Part shown: one piece after another, positions 46,951 through 55,614 of the stretch
Numbering within the stretch: the first letter of the stretch is position 1
How the letters are laid out: each line of letters opens with the position of its first letter
DNA from: Cupriavidus necator
GTDB taxonomy: Bacteria; Pseudomonadota; Gammaproteobacteria; Burkholderiales; Burkholderiaceae
Assembly (NCBI GenBank): GCA_022041995.1
Contig: CP074390.1
Span: forward strand, 1 to 64,000
DNA length: 64,000 bases
Direction: 5' to 3'
Program-made: the position numbers and the translations under genes
The notes under the pieces: model-generated
Database searches by the model: none
What the model was told of the DNA's origin: nothing
The model's input: only the letters and a program-made list of their open reading frames with translations

Positions 46951-47940
46951 GTGTCAACGCTATCGAGTACCCAACCGCAGGCTTTGCAACGAAACGCTTC
47001 TATCAAGAACTTGCCCGTCAACCTGTTTGCGTCCGTGATGGGTATTGCCGGGCTCTCGATCGCGTGGCGCCAGGCCAGCCAGGAATTTGGGGTAACGCCG
47101 CTGATATCCGCGGCAGCCGGGATCCTCGCCATCATGGTGTTCCTGGTGCTGAGCGCGGGATATCTCGTCAAGGCAATCCAACATCCGGACGCGGTCCGCG
47201 GCGAGTTCCGGCATCCCGTCGCTGGCAATTTCTTCGGCACGATCACGATCGCTATCCTGCTACTCTCCTCGGTCGTTGCTCAACTTAGCCAGCCGCTCGC
47301 CGAAGTCATCTGGATAGTGGGCACAATTGCGACGATCGCGCTCTGTTTCACGATTGCGAGCCGGCTGCTGCAGGGCAAGATTGACGCTGCACACGCGGTT
47401 CCTGCCTGGTTTATCCCCGGAGTCGCCACTTTGGATATCGCGGTTGCAGGTGGAAGCATGCCAATGCCGTGGGCACATGAAGTCAACATGTTCGCACTGG
47501 CCGTAGGGACGATGATTGCCCTCTTGTTCTTTACGATGATCATGTCGCGAATGATTCATCACGAGCCCCTGCCCGCCGGCATGGTTCCTTCCCTGTTGAT
47601 CCTGATGGCACCCTTCGAAGTGGGCTTTCTCGCCTACACCAACTTTACGCAACGCGTCGACACTTTCTCCGGCTTGCTGTTTTACTTCGGCCTCTTCATA
47701 TTCCTTACGCTGGCGCCTAAAGTCTTTCGCAAGGGAATTCCGTTCGCTTCCGGTTGGTGGGCCATCAGCTTTCCGATGGCGGCCCTCGCGAGTGCCGCGC
47801 TGAAATACTCGATGTTCGTCCAGGCTTGGCCCGTGACGGTAATTGCGATCCTCCTCCTCGCCATGCTGAGCATCGCGATCGTGGTTCTCCTTGTCAGAAC
47901 GCTGCACATGCTTATTAGTGGGAAGCTGCTCGCCGGTTGA
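46951..47940 (+). CDS. SLAC1/TehA-family anion channel or dicarboxylate transporter
   Basis: A 329-residue membrane protein with about ten hydrophobic segments. The first segment (NLFASVMGIAGLSIAW) and HPVAGNFFGTITIAILLLS match the tellurite-resistance/dicarboxylate transporter (TDT) family that includes SLAC1 and TehA. The start is a GTG at 46951. It is divergent from a LysR gene, its likely regulator. The substrate (anion, organic acid or tellurite-related) cannot be told from sequence. Confidence 0.85.
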   Translation: MSTLSSTQPQALQRNASIKNLPVNLFASVMGIAGLSIAWRQASQEFGVTPLISAAAGILAIMVFLVLSAGYLVKAIQHPDAVRGEFRHPVAGNFFGTITIAILLLSSVVAQLSQPLAEVIWIVGTIATIALCFTIASRLLQGKIDAAHAVPAWFIPGVATLDIAVAGGSMPMPWAHEVNMFALAVGTMIALLFFTMIMSRMIHHEPLPAGMVPSLLILMAPFEVGFLAYTNFTQRVDTFSGLLFYFGLFIFLTLAPKVFRKGIPFASGWWAISFPMAALASAALKYSMFVQAWPVTVIAILLLAMLSIAIVVLLVRTLHMLISGKLLAG

Positions 47941-48186
47941 AGCCCCGTTATCGCTGCCGCCCGCCAGTCCCGGCAGCGCCATGCAGGCCATCGCCACCGG
48001 CAAGGGCGGCACGCGATCCGGCCTCGCAGCAGGACGCGACGATCGCCCCACCGGTCGGCCGCTGCGCCGGACAGCCAATTCACTTCAAGCCCCCTTCTAA
48101 GGCCCGACGCAATACAAGGGTTGCCGGTGCCTACTTGCCGCCGACACCTTGCCGCGCCCGAACCGGTCCGCGTGTATCCAACGGCA

Positions 48187-49113
48187 TTACCCCGCCCGCA
48201 GCGCCCAAAGGGCCTCCAGTACGTATTCCGTGGCACGTTGTACCCTTTCCCCGCTGTGCGCCAACCCCAGTCGCCGCCACAACGCCGGCCGCAGCGGCCG
48301 CATCACTACGCGCGCATCCGGCGCCGGCGTGGTGACCTCGTGTGGCAGCAGGGCTGCGCCATAGCCGGCCGCCACCAGGCTCTTGATGGCGTCGTTGTAG
48401 TTGAGCTGAATACGCGGCGCTGGCCTGTGGCCACCGCTGGCGAACCACTCGGCGGTCAGGCGCGACAGGCGCGTGGTGCCGTCATTCAGGATCAGCGGGC
48501 GCGTTGCCAGCCAGGCCGGCGTGATGCGCGCCGGGCAGGGCCAACTCGCTGGCAGGAAAGCCCGTACCGGATCGCGCCGCCAAGGGCGGATGGTCAGCCC
48601 CGCCACGCGCGCCTGTGGCAGTGCCACCAGACCGACCTCCAGCGTGCCGGCGGCCAGCCGCGCCAGCGTCTCCTGCGAGGTAAGCACGGCCACCTGCACG
48701 TCGATATCGGGATGCCGCTCCGCCAGCATGGCCAGCGCCTGCGGCAGCAGGTGGGCGATGGCCCCGGTCGAGGCCCCGAGGCGCACGCGGCCGGTCAACC
48801 CCTGCACCTGACGCTGCACGTCGTCCAGCGCAAGGTCGGCATCGGCCAGCAGGCGGCGGGCGCGATCGACCAATGTCTCGCCAATGGACGACGGACGCAC
48901 CTCGCCGCGCTTACGCGTCAGCAGTACCGCACCGACGCGGGCTTCCAGCTCGGCAATGTGAAGGCTGACGGTGGGCGGAGCCAAGTGCAACGCGCGCGCA
49001 GCTTCGGCGAAGGAACCCAGATCGGCGATGGCGACGAGGGTACGCAGGCGGTCCAGGCTGATCTCGCGCATGGGCGGAACTCCGGTTAAGGGCGTATCTG
49101 CTGACGAGGACAT
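48187..49113 (-). CDS. LysR-family transcriptional regulator
   Basis: A LysR protein of 308 residues from ATG 49113, or 294 from the ATG at 49071 (MREISLDRLRTLVAIADLG), which is the usual family start. The DNA-binding domain is SFAEAARALHLAPPTVSLHI. The effector domain includes VRLGASTGAIAHLLPQAL and GVGAALLP-like YGAALLPHEV. It is divergent from argC with a palindrome between them. Its ligand is unknown. Confidence 0.88.
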   Translation of the reverse strand: MSSSADTPLTGVPPMREISLDRLRTLVAIADLGSFAEAARALHLAPPTVSLHIAELEARVGAVLLTRKRGEVRPSSIGETLVDRARRLLADADLALDDVQRQVQGLTGRVRLGASTGAIAHLLPQALAMLAERHPDIDVQVAVLTSQETLARLAAGTLEVGLVALPQARVAGLTIRPWRRDPVRAFLPASWPCPARITPAWLATRPLILNDGTTRLSRLTAEWFASGGHRPAPRIQLNYNDAIKSLVAAGYGAALLPHEVTTPAPDARVVMRPLRPALWRRLGLAHSGERVQRATEYVLEALWALRAG

Positions 49114-49126
49114 CGTTCAGGAAACA

Positions 49127-49150
49127 TGAATTTCGTCGTCATGAAATTCA
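49127..49150. promoter_or_regulatory. Palindromic operator between LysR and argC genes
   Basis: TGAATTTC and GAAATTCA form a perfect 8-bp inverted repeat with an 8-base spacer. It lies just upstream of the LysR start and about 120 bases before argC, a usual place for an autoregulatory LysR site. Confidence 0.65.
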
Positions 49151-49269
49151 ACTTCTCCGATTCTATCCGGTGGCGCAAGATGGCGCTTCCGTACCGGCCG
49201 CACCAACGCAGCGCTGATGCTGCACCGGCCGGGGCCGCCACTTTCACGCCACTGCCAAGGATCCATCCC

Positions 49270-50223
49270 ATGCGCTACCCTGTTGTTTTCATCGACGGCG
49301 ACCAGGGCACCACCGGCCTGCAGATCCACGAACGCCTCCGCGGACGCGACGATCTGCGCGTGCTGACACTGCCCGCCGGCCAGCGCAAGGATGCGCGCGC
49401 CCGCGCCGACGCCATCAACGGCTGCGACATCGCCATCCTGTGCCTGCCGGACTCCGCCGCACGCGAGGCGGTGACGTCCATCGTCAACCCTGCGGTGCGT
49501 GTGATCGACGCCAGTTCGGCACACCGCACGCAGGCCGGCTGGACCTATGGCTTTCCGGAGATGGCCGCCGGCCAGGCGCAGCGCATCGCGGGCGCGCTGC
49601 GCGTCAGCAATCCAGGCTGCTATCCCACCGGGGCGATCGGCCTGCTGCGCCCCTTGATGGAGGCCGGCCTGCTGCCGCACGACTACCCCATCGCCATCCA
49701 CGCGGTGTCGGGCTATTCGGGTGGCGGCCGCACCGCCGTCGATACCTACGAGGGACCGCAGGCCACCCGGGCTCTGCCCTTCCAGGTCTATGGCCTGGAC
49801 CTGGCGCACAAGCACACGCCTGAAATCCAGCAGCACGCGGGCCTGGCACGGCGCCCCGCCTTCGTGCCGGCGTACGGCGCCTTCCGGCAAGGTATCGTAC
49901 TGACGGTGGCGCTGGAGTTGGACCTGCTGGCATCCGGCACGGACGTCGGCAGGCTGCACGACTGCCTGCTCGACCACTACGCCGACGCCCGCCATGTCGA
50001 GGTGATGCCGCTAGCCGAATCGGCCGCCACCACTCACCTCGACCCGCAGGCACTGAACGGCACCAACGACCTGCGCCTGGGCGTGTTCGCCAACCGCGAG
50101 CACAGGCAGGTGCTGTTGGCAGCGGTGTTCGACAACCTCGGCAAGGGTGCTTCGGGGGCGGCAGTGCAGAACCTCGACCTCATGCTGGCCGGGGTGGCGG
50201 CGGAGGTTCGCCGGGCCGCCTGA
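49270..50223 (+). CDS. argC: N-acetyl-gamma-glutamyl-phosphate reductase, short type
   Basis: A 317-residue NADPH-dependent reductase of the arginine pathway. The nucleotide-binding start is VVFIDGDQGTTGLQIHERL. The catalytic cysteine is in RVSNPGCYPTGAIGLLRPL. Substrate residues lie in HAVSGYSGGGRTAVDTYEG. It belongs to the shorter ArgC type found in many proteobacteria. The ATG at 49270 starts the conserved part; the frame extends upstream to 49126 through the operator and is unlikely to be translated there. No other arginine genes are adjacent, and a LysR gene is divergent. Confidence 0.92.
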   Translation: MRYPVVFIDGDQGTTGLQIHERLRGRDDLRVLTLPAGQRKDARARADAINGCDIAILCLPDSAAREAVTSIVNPAVRVIDASSAHRTQAGWTYGFPEMAAGQAQRIAGALRVSNPGCYPTGAIGLLRPLMEAGLLPHDYPIAIHAVSGYSGGGRTAVDTYEGPQATRALPFQVYGLDLAHKHTPEIQQHAGLARRPAFVPAYGAFRQGIVLTVALELDLLASGTDVGRLHDCLLDHYADARHVEVMPLAESAATTHLDPQALNGTNDLRLGVFANREHRQVLLAAVFDNLGKGASGAAVQNLDLMLAGVAAEVRRAA

Positions 50224-50342
50224 GGCCTACCCAACGCTCAAGATCGTCGGCCGCATGATCGAGCGCAACCCGTCGATGGTGGCCAGCGTGCCCTGCGGCT
50301 TGGAGTGGCCGCTGCCGCCGGTGGCGCCCGTGGCCGCGCCCG

Positions 50343-51353
50343 TCAGGACACCGCATTCGCATCCCGGGCCCGCCACCGCGAAACACTGCAACCGAACTGG
50401 CCGGAGAACCAGTGCGAGAAGGCGCTCAGCGAGGCAAAGCCAAGCAGGGCGGCCACTTCCGACAGGGGACGTTCGCGATTCTCGATATATCGCCCGGCGA
50501 GATCCGTCCGGATCGCATTCAGCAGCCCGGAGTAGCTCTCGCCCTGGCTCGCGAGGCGGCGTTGCACCGTCCTCGCATCCATGCCAAGGTGCTCCGCCAC
50601 CCGGTCGATCGAGCACGCGCCCGACGGCAGCAAGGCGATGACCAGCCGTCGCACTTTGTCCGCCATGCTGTCCTCGGACCGGGCAAGCATCGCGTCGAGA
50701 TACTGCCGCACCTGACGGGCGATGGCCGGATCGTAGGAGGGAAGCGAAGCGTCGAGGTCGGACGCGTCGCAGATGATGCCGTCGAACTCCTGGTTGAACA
50801 GCACCGGCATCTTGAAGACGCGCAGGTGCGTCGCGGTACTGGCTGGTGCGGAATGGGTGAAACAGATGTTGCGAGGCTTCCACCTGGGACCGAGGAACAG
50901 CGTGAGCACGCGATACAGGACACCGACCACCAACTCCGAGGACTGTCTCAGCGAGCCGGGAAGCCCGGCCAGTACTTCCTGCCGGATGGTCACCAGGCCG
51001 TCCGCCCCGTCGATACGCATGGCAATGGCCTCGTTCTGCAGGCGCAGATACCGGACCATGGATTCCAACGCACGTCGCAGCGTCGGCTCCTCCCGCATGA
51101 CGAACGCCAAGGGGCCGAGGTTGGCGAGTTCCCGCGTCTCGGCCATGCGGAGCCCAAAATCCTCCACGCCTGCCGCCTGCGCTGACACCTCGAGCAACCG
51201 GGACACGGCTGCCGCGGAGATCCGGATATCGGGATCGACCAGCGCAGCCAGGCTGATGCGGGCGGCCCTCAGGAACGCGAACGGCTCCAGGCCCAGCGAG
51301 CGGGCTACATCGACGTAATTGGTGAGGCTGGCGCTTCGTAGCTGGTAGGGCAT
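50343..51353 (-). CDS. AraC-family regulator of the BKACE operon
   Basis: A 336-residue regulator with the AraC-type N-terminal domain of the PF12625 group (SLTNYVDVARSLGLEPFAFL) and a C-terminal double helix-turn-helix. The latter has VAEHLGMDARTVQRRLASQG and LSEVAALLGFASLSAFSHWF. It is divergent from the catabolic operon at 51499-55244. Two direct repeats typical of AraC sites lie between them, so it is the likely activator. Confidence 0.9.
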   Translation of the reverse strand: MPYQLRSASLTNYVDVARSLGLEPFAFLRAARISLAALVDPDIRISAAAVSRLLEVSAQAAGVEDFGLRMAETRELANLGPLAFVMREEPTLRRALESMVRYLRLQNEAIAMRIDGADGLVTIRQEVLAGLPGSLRQSSELVVGVLYRVLTLFLGPRWKPRNICFTHSAPASTATHLRVFKMPVLFNQEFDGIICDASDLDASLPSYDPAIARQVRQYLDAMLARSEDSMADKVRRLVIALLPSGACSIDRVAEHLGMDARTVQRRLASQGESYSGLLNAIRTDLAGRYIENRERPLSEVAALLGFASLSAFSHWFSGQFGCSVSRWRARDANAVS

Positions 51354-51368
51354 GGCGTTTTCCCTGAG

Positions 51369-51396
51369 TGTCGCGAATTATAAAACGTATGTCGCG
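51369..51396. promoter_or_regulatory. Two direct repeats, probable AraC-type operator
   Basis: TGTCGCG occurs at 51369-51375 and 51390-51396, exactly 21 bases apart, that is two helix turns. The flanking bases (AATTA and CTTAA) are also similar. This is the arrangement AraC-type dimers bind. Confidence 0.65.
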
Positions 51397-51498
51397 CTTA
51401 ATCAAATAGACGCTGGCCGACGGCCGATACTTTTCAATGTCGGCGCTCACCGTGCGCCATGCGCCTGAAGTCAACCTAATCCGTGGAGGGAAACGAAT

Positions 51499-51906
51499 AT
51501 GAGCAGCCAGAGCCGCCCCAGTGCCACACCCCTGTGTGATCAGTTGCGGGCAACCGGGAACTGGAATCCCGCCTGGGACGCCATCGCCGAACTGGACCCG
51601 GAATGGATCGAGAAATTCATGACGATGGGCATGCACCCGGTCCTCTCCGGCGTGCTCGATCCCAAGGTCTACGAATTCATCGCCATCGCGGTCGATGCGT
51701 CATGCACCCACATGTACGCACCGGGCACGCGCCGCCACATTCGCAAGGCGCTCGAGCTGGGCGCCACAAAGGAAGAGATCGCCGCGGTGCTGCAGGCCGT
51801 CAGCGTGCTCGGCATCCACACCAGCAGCATGGGCGCGCCGATCCTGCTGGAAGAACTCGCGGCACTGCAACAGCAACAGGCGTCGGCTGAGCGTGCGGCC
51901 GCCTGA
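51499..51906 (+). CDS. Carboxymuconolactone-decarboxylase-like protein
   Basis: A 135-residue protein of the CMD/AhpD superfamily. The core is VYEFIAIAVDASCTHMYAPG followed by HIRKALELGATKEEIAAVLQ, the usual helical motif with one cysteine (SCTHMY) where AhpD has CxxC. It may be a ring-cleavage lactone decarboxylase or a redox/structural relative. It starts at ATG 51499 after GGAGGG and is first in the operon with BKACE, MFS and SDR genes. Its substrate is unknown. Confidence 0.85.
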   Translation: MSSQSRPSATPLCDQLRATGNWNPAWDAIAELDPEWIEKFMTMGMHPVLSGVLDPKVYEFIAIAVDASCTHMYAPGTRRHIRKALELGATKEEIAAVLQAVSVLGIHTSSMGAPILLEELAALQQQQASAERAAA

Positions 51907-51947
51907 CCACGATTCGCGCCACACCCCCTTAATCAAGAGAGACAGAG

Positions 51948-53003
51948 ATGCATTTTCTAGACGATTCCCTCCTGCCCGAGAACCAGGAAAAGCTGGTCAT
52001 CCAGGTCGCCCCCTACGGGCCGCAGTGGGTGCCCGGCGATTCGGACGACATTCCGGTGACCATGGAAGAGCAGGTCCAGAAGGCGGTCGATTGCTACAAC
52101 GCGGGCGCCACCGTGCTCCATGTACATGTGCGCGAGGCCGACGGCAAGGGTAGCAAGCGGCTGTCCATGTTCAACGAAATGCTGGCGCGCCTGCGCGAAG
52201 CAGTGCCCAAGATGGTGCTGCAGGTGGGCGGGTCGATCTCGTTCGCGCCGGAAGACGAAGGCCAGGCCGCCAAGTGGCTGGCTGACGATACCCGCCACAT
52301 GCTGGCCGAATTGCAGCCGAAGCCGGACCAGGTCACGGTCGCCATCAACACCTCCCAGATGAACATCATGGAGCTGATGACCGAGGCCGACGTGGCGGGG
52401 ACCTCCCTGACGAACCCGGCCATCCAGGCGGCGTACCGCGACATGATCGTGCCGTCCAATCCATCGTGGCATGTCGAGCACATCAAGCGACTGGTCGCGA
52501 AGGGCATCCAGCCGCATTTCATGCTCAGCAACTTGACAGGCCTGGAGACGGTCGAGCGACTGATCCGCGCCGGCATCTACCGCGGACCGTTGATCCTGAA
52601 CTACGTCGCCATCGGCGGCGGCGCTGCCGGGCTGCACCCGGCTGACATGATCGAGTTCGTGCGCCGCACGCCCGATGGCGCGGTGCTCACCCTCGAAACG
52701 CTCAACCGCAACGTGGTGCCCATGAACACCATGGCGATTGCCATGGGCCTGCACGTGCGCGTGGGCATCGAGGACACGCTGTTCGGCCCCGATGGCCAGC
52801 GCGCCACGTCCGCGCAGCAGATCGAAAAGATGGTGCGCATTGCCCGCGAACTGAACCGCGAAGTCGCCACCGGCGAAGACGCGCATCGCATCTACCAGAC
52901 CGGCACGTTCTGGAACAGCGCCGATGAAACCCTGGCCCGCCTGGGCATGGTGCCTAACCGCAAGCCCACGCAACGCGGCGTGCCGCTGCGTCCCGCCGCC
53001 TGA
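51948..53003 (+). CDS. Beta-keto acid cleavage enzyme (BKACE, DUF849)
   Basis: A 351-residue TIM-barrel enzyme that cleaves a beta-keto acid with acetyl-CoA, giving acetoacetate and a new acyl-CoA; the type example is 3-keto-5-aminohexanoate cleavage enzyme. Features are VLHVHVREADGKGS with metal-binding histidines, LQVGGSISFAPED, and HFMLSNLTGLETVERLI. The C-terminal VRVGIEDTLFGPDGQRATS holds the conserved arginine and glutamate. It starts at ATG 51948 after AAGAGAGA. The substrate is not predictable with confidence; neighbours suggest a ring- or lactone-derived keto acid. Confidence 0.9.
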   Translation: MHFLDDSLLPENQEKLVIQVAPYGPQWVPGDSDDIPVTMEEQVQKAVDCYNAGATVLHVHVREADGKGSKRLSMFNEMLARLREAVPKMVLQVGGSISFAPEDEGQAAKWLADDTRHMLAELQPKPDQVTVAINTSQMNIMELMTEADVAGTSLTNPAIQAAYRDMIVPSNPSWHVEHIKRLVAKGIQPHFMLSNLTGLETVERLIRAGIYRGPLILNYVAIGGGAAGLHPADMIEFVRRTPDGAVLTLETLNRNVVPMNTMAIAMGLHVRVGIEDTLFGPDGQRATSAQQIEKMVRIARELNREVATGEDAHRIYQTGTFWNSADETLARLGMVPNRKPTQRGVPLRPAA

Positions 53004-53114
53004 GCCTGACCCCTCTCTTTCCGGGAGAGGGGCATGGATGCAATTTAAAACATGGCCAATAAATATTGATCCGTGCCAGATAGAGACCAAAAGCACTCAA
53101 AGCAGGAGACAAGG

Positions 53115-54389
53115 ATGTTCTGGAAGAAGAGCCCCTCTGCCGTGCTGGCCAGCTTGCTGGTCATCCACGTGCTGGCCATGGTTGACCGCAACATGCTGCT
53201 GGGCTTTTCGCCCCAGATCATCGCGGACCTGCATCTCAGCAACGCCCAATACGGCTTCCTCGTCGGGGCAGTGTGGGTGCTGAGCTATGCGTGCTCGGTC
53301 GTATTCCTCGGCTCCATGGCCGACCGCCTCAGCCGCACGCGCATCCTGGCCGGTGGTGTCTTTGTCTGGAGCCTGTGCACCTGGGCTTCGGGTCATGCCC
53401 AGAGCTTCGAGCAGATGGCGCTGGCGCGCTTCTTCGTCGCCATTGGCGAGGCCGCGCTCGTGCCGACCACGGTGTCACTGCTGGCCGAGCTGTTCGTGCA
53501 GGAGCGGCGCGGCACGGCCATGGGCATCTTCTTCATGGGCATTCCGCTTGGCATCGGCGTCAGCTTTCTGCTGGCCGGCACCTTTGGCGCGGTGCATGGC
53601 TGGCGCACCACCTTTTACGCCTTGGGTGGCATGGGCATCGCCGTCGCCGTGCTGCTGGCTGGCCTCAAGGACGACAGGGGCCAACTGCCAGCGCATGAGC
53701 GTGGTGCCCCCTTCATGCAGCAGGTTCGCGACACGCTGGGCCTGCTGCGTCGTAGCCCTGCGCTGTCGCTGATGATTGCCGGCTTTGCCCTCTTTCACTT
53801 CTTTTTCGTCGGCCTGGCGTTCACGCAGCTATGGCTGGTAAAGGAGCGCGGCATGGACGCCGCCGCCATCGCCTCGCGCATCGGCATGCTGCAACTGGTG
53901 TTTGGCGCGGCGGGCTCGGTGGTGGGCGGCGTGCTGGGGGATCGCATGGCGCAGCGGCTGCCAGGCAAGCACGCCGCCGTGGTCGTGCTGTTCATTGCCG
54001 TGTGCGCGGGGCCCATGATTGCTTACCGCTTTGCCGAGGCGGGTTCGTGGGTGTTCTACACCGGCATGTGCGCAGGCTTCTTCCTGCCGCTGGCCCTGTA
54101 TGGGGCAGGCAACGGCGGCATCGTGAACCTGACACCGCCGCAGATGCGTTCCACGGTCACCGGCTTCACCATGCTGAGCGTCAACGTATTTGCCCTGTCT
54201 ATCGGCAACGTCGTGGCGGGGCGCGCCGTGGATGTGATGAAGGCCCAGGGGGCTGCCAATCCGCTCTCGCACGTAGTGCTGGCGACCGACATCCTGGGCA
54301 TTGCATCGATCCTCTTCTTTGCGCTGGCGGCGGTGGCTATCGCCCGGCAGCAGCGTGCCGCGGCGGGTGGCATACCTGCCTGCGCCTAG
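53115..54389 (+). CDS. MFS transporter of the BKACE operon
   Basis: A 424-residue major facilitator with twelve hydrophobic segments. Hallmarks are FLVGAVWVLSYACSVVFLGS and MADRLSRTRILAGG between helices 2 and 3. ATG 53115 is chosen because AGGAGACAAGG is just upstream; the frame extends to 53073. It lies between the BKACE and SDR genes, so it probably takes up the compound the operon degrades. It resembles the aromatic-acid/organic-acid MFS types, but the substrate is inferred only from context. Confidence 0.87.
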   Translation: MFWKKSPSAVLASLLVIHVLAMVDRNMLLGFSPQIIADLHLSNAQYGFLVGAVWVLSYACSVVFLGSMADRLSRTRILAGGVFVWSLCTWASGHAQSFEQMALARFFVAIGEAALVPTTVSLLAELFVQERRGTAMGIFFMGIPLGIGVSFLLAGTFGAVHGWRTTFYALGGMGIAVAVLLAGLKDDRGQLPAHERGAPFMQQVRDTLGLLRRSPALSLMIAGFALFHFFFVGLAFTQLWLVKERGMDAAAIASRIGMLQLVFGAAGSVVGGVLGDRMAQRLPGKHAAVVVLFIAVCAGPMIAYRFAEAGSWVFYTGMCAGFFLPLALYGAGNGGIVNLTPPQMRSTVTGFTMLSVNVFALSIGNVVAGRAVDVMKAQGAANPLSHVVLATDILGIASILFFALAAVAIARQQRAAAGGIPACA

Positions 54390-54416
54390 GTTTCCACTAC
54401 AGATCGGACTGACTTC

Positions 54417-55244
54417 ATGAAAAAACTGCAAGACAAAGTGGCCCTCGTCACGGGGGCCGGACAGGGCCTGGGCAGTGCCATCGCGCAGGCCATGGCCCGC
54501 GAGGGCTCCCGCCTGGTCATCTGCGACATCAACATGGAAACGCTGGAGCACACCCGCGCAGAGATCGCAGCCGAAGGCGTGCCCTGCCTGGCGTTGCGCT
54601 GCGACGTGTCGGACGCGGCTGCCGTTGATGCCATGTTCGCTCACACCGCCGAGCGCTTCGGCGCGGTGGACATCCTGGTCAACAACGCCGGCATCGTCCC
54701 ATCGTCCCAGAAGGACACCGGGCGCCGCAACAAGCTCTACGCCTACCTCACTACGCCCATGCCGCGCCAGTCGCTGGGCATCGTGTCGTCGCTGACCGAC
54801 GACGACTGGCTCAAGTGGTGGGGCGTGAACATGCACGGCGTGTTCTATTGCACCCGCGCCGCGCTGCGCCAGATGGAGCCGCGCCGCAGCGGCAAGATCA
54901 TCAACATTGCCTCGATTGCCGGGATGAGTGCACTCAGCACGCACAGCCCCGGCTACTCGGCCACCAAGGCGGGCGTCATCAGCCTGACCAAGACCACCGC
55001 CATGGACGTGGCGGGCGCCAACATCTACGTCAACGCCATCGCCTGCGGCGGGGTGATGACGCCGCCCTTCCGGGCCTACATCGCCAATGCCAGTGAAGCG
55101 GAGAGGAACAGCCTGTTCCAGTTGTCGCCGCTGGGGCGGCTGGGCGAGCCGTATGAATACGCCACGCTGGCGGTGTACCTGGCCTCGGACGAGCATTACC
55201 TCGTAGGCCAGGTCATCAGTCCCAACGGCGGTGCGGTGATATGA
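54417..55244 (+). CDS. Short-chain dehydrogenase/reductase of the BKACE operon
   Basis: A 275-residue classical SDR. The cofactor motif is TGAGQGLGSAIA, followed by NNAG in VDILVNNAGIV. The catalytic Ser-Tyr-Lys are in NIASIAGMS and YSATK. An insertion after NNAG (KDTGRRNKLYAYLTT) makes it a little longer than average. It probably oxidises an alcohol to the keto acid used by BKACE; this is inferred. Its stop overlaps a short frame at 55241. Confidence 0.9.
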   Translation: MKKLQDKVALVTGAGQGLGSAIAQAMAREGSRLVICDINMETLEHTRAEIAAEGVPCLALRCDVSDAAAVDAMFAHTAERFGAVDILVNNAGIVPSSQKDTGRRNKLYAYLTTPMPRQSLGIVSSLTDDDWLKWWGVNMHGVFYCTRAALRQMEPRRSGKIINIASIAGMSALSTHSPGYSATKAGVISLTKTTAMDVAGANIYVNAIACGGVMTPPFRAYIANASEAERNSLFQLSPLGRLGEPYEYATLAVYLASDEHYLVGQVISPNGGAVI

Positions 55245-55360
55245 GCTACGGACGCGCCATGACGCACGGCAGCGCTGTCCCAGACCCGGGCATCCCAGAT
55301 GCACCCGAGTCGCGCCTTGCGCGGAGGAAGATGCGGGACTTTCAACACCCGAACATGTGA
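55241..55360 (+). CDS. Short coupled reading frame, possibly a truncated gene
   Basis: A 39-codon frame starts in an ATGA overlap with the SDR stop. It reads MSYGRAMTHGSAVPDPG to RKMRDFQHPNM. The coupling suggests a true translation start. The product resembles nothing I recognise and is probably the 5' stub of a once longer fifth gene of the operon. Confidence 0.35.
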   Translation: MSYGRAMTHGSAVPDPGIPDAPESRLARRKMRDFQHPNM

Positions 55361-55614
55361 GCAAGCCTCCTGCAATGGGACAATCAAGACGGCCGAGAAC
55401 CACCGTCACGGTGCACTTCTGCTAGCGGCAGCTTCTCGGTGCGGATTCAACCGGTCGATGCAGGGAGGACCACGGCTCGCGCCGTGAGCGTGTGCGCGGC
55501 TATCCCTGCTGGCTTCATCGAGGTCGGCGATCGGCCAGTTGCAGCCGTTCGCTATCCGCCGAAGACGATCTGAGGATCGCGACGTCGAGACTACCATCTG
55601 GAAACGGCGCAGCC

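Noticed and set aside
47950..48080. Minus-strand stretch reading LSGAAADRWGDRRVLL, like the MFS helix 2-3 loop
   Set aside because: The similarity is a single short motif in a GC-rich gap, and neighbouring segments do not continue it in any frame convincingly.
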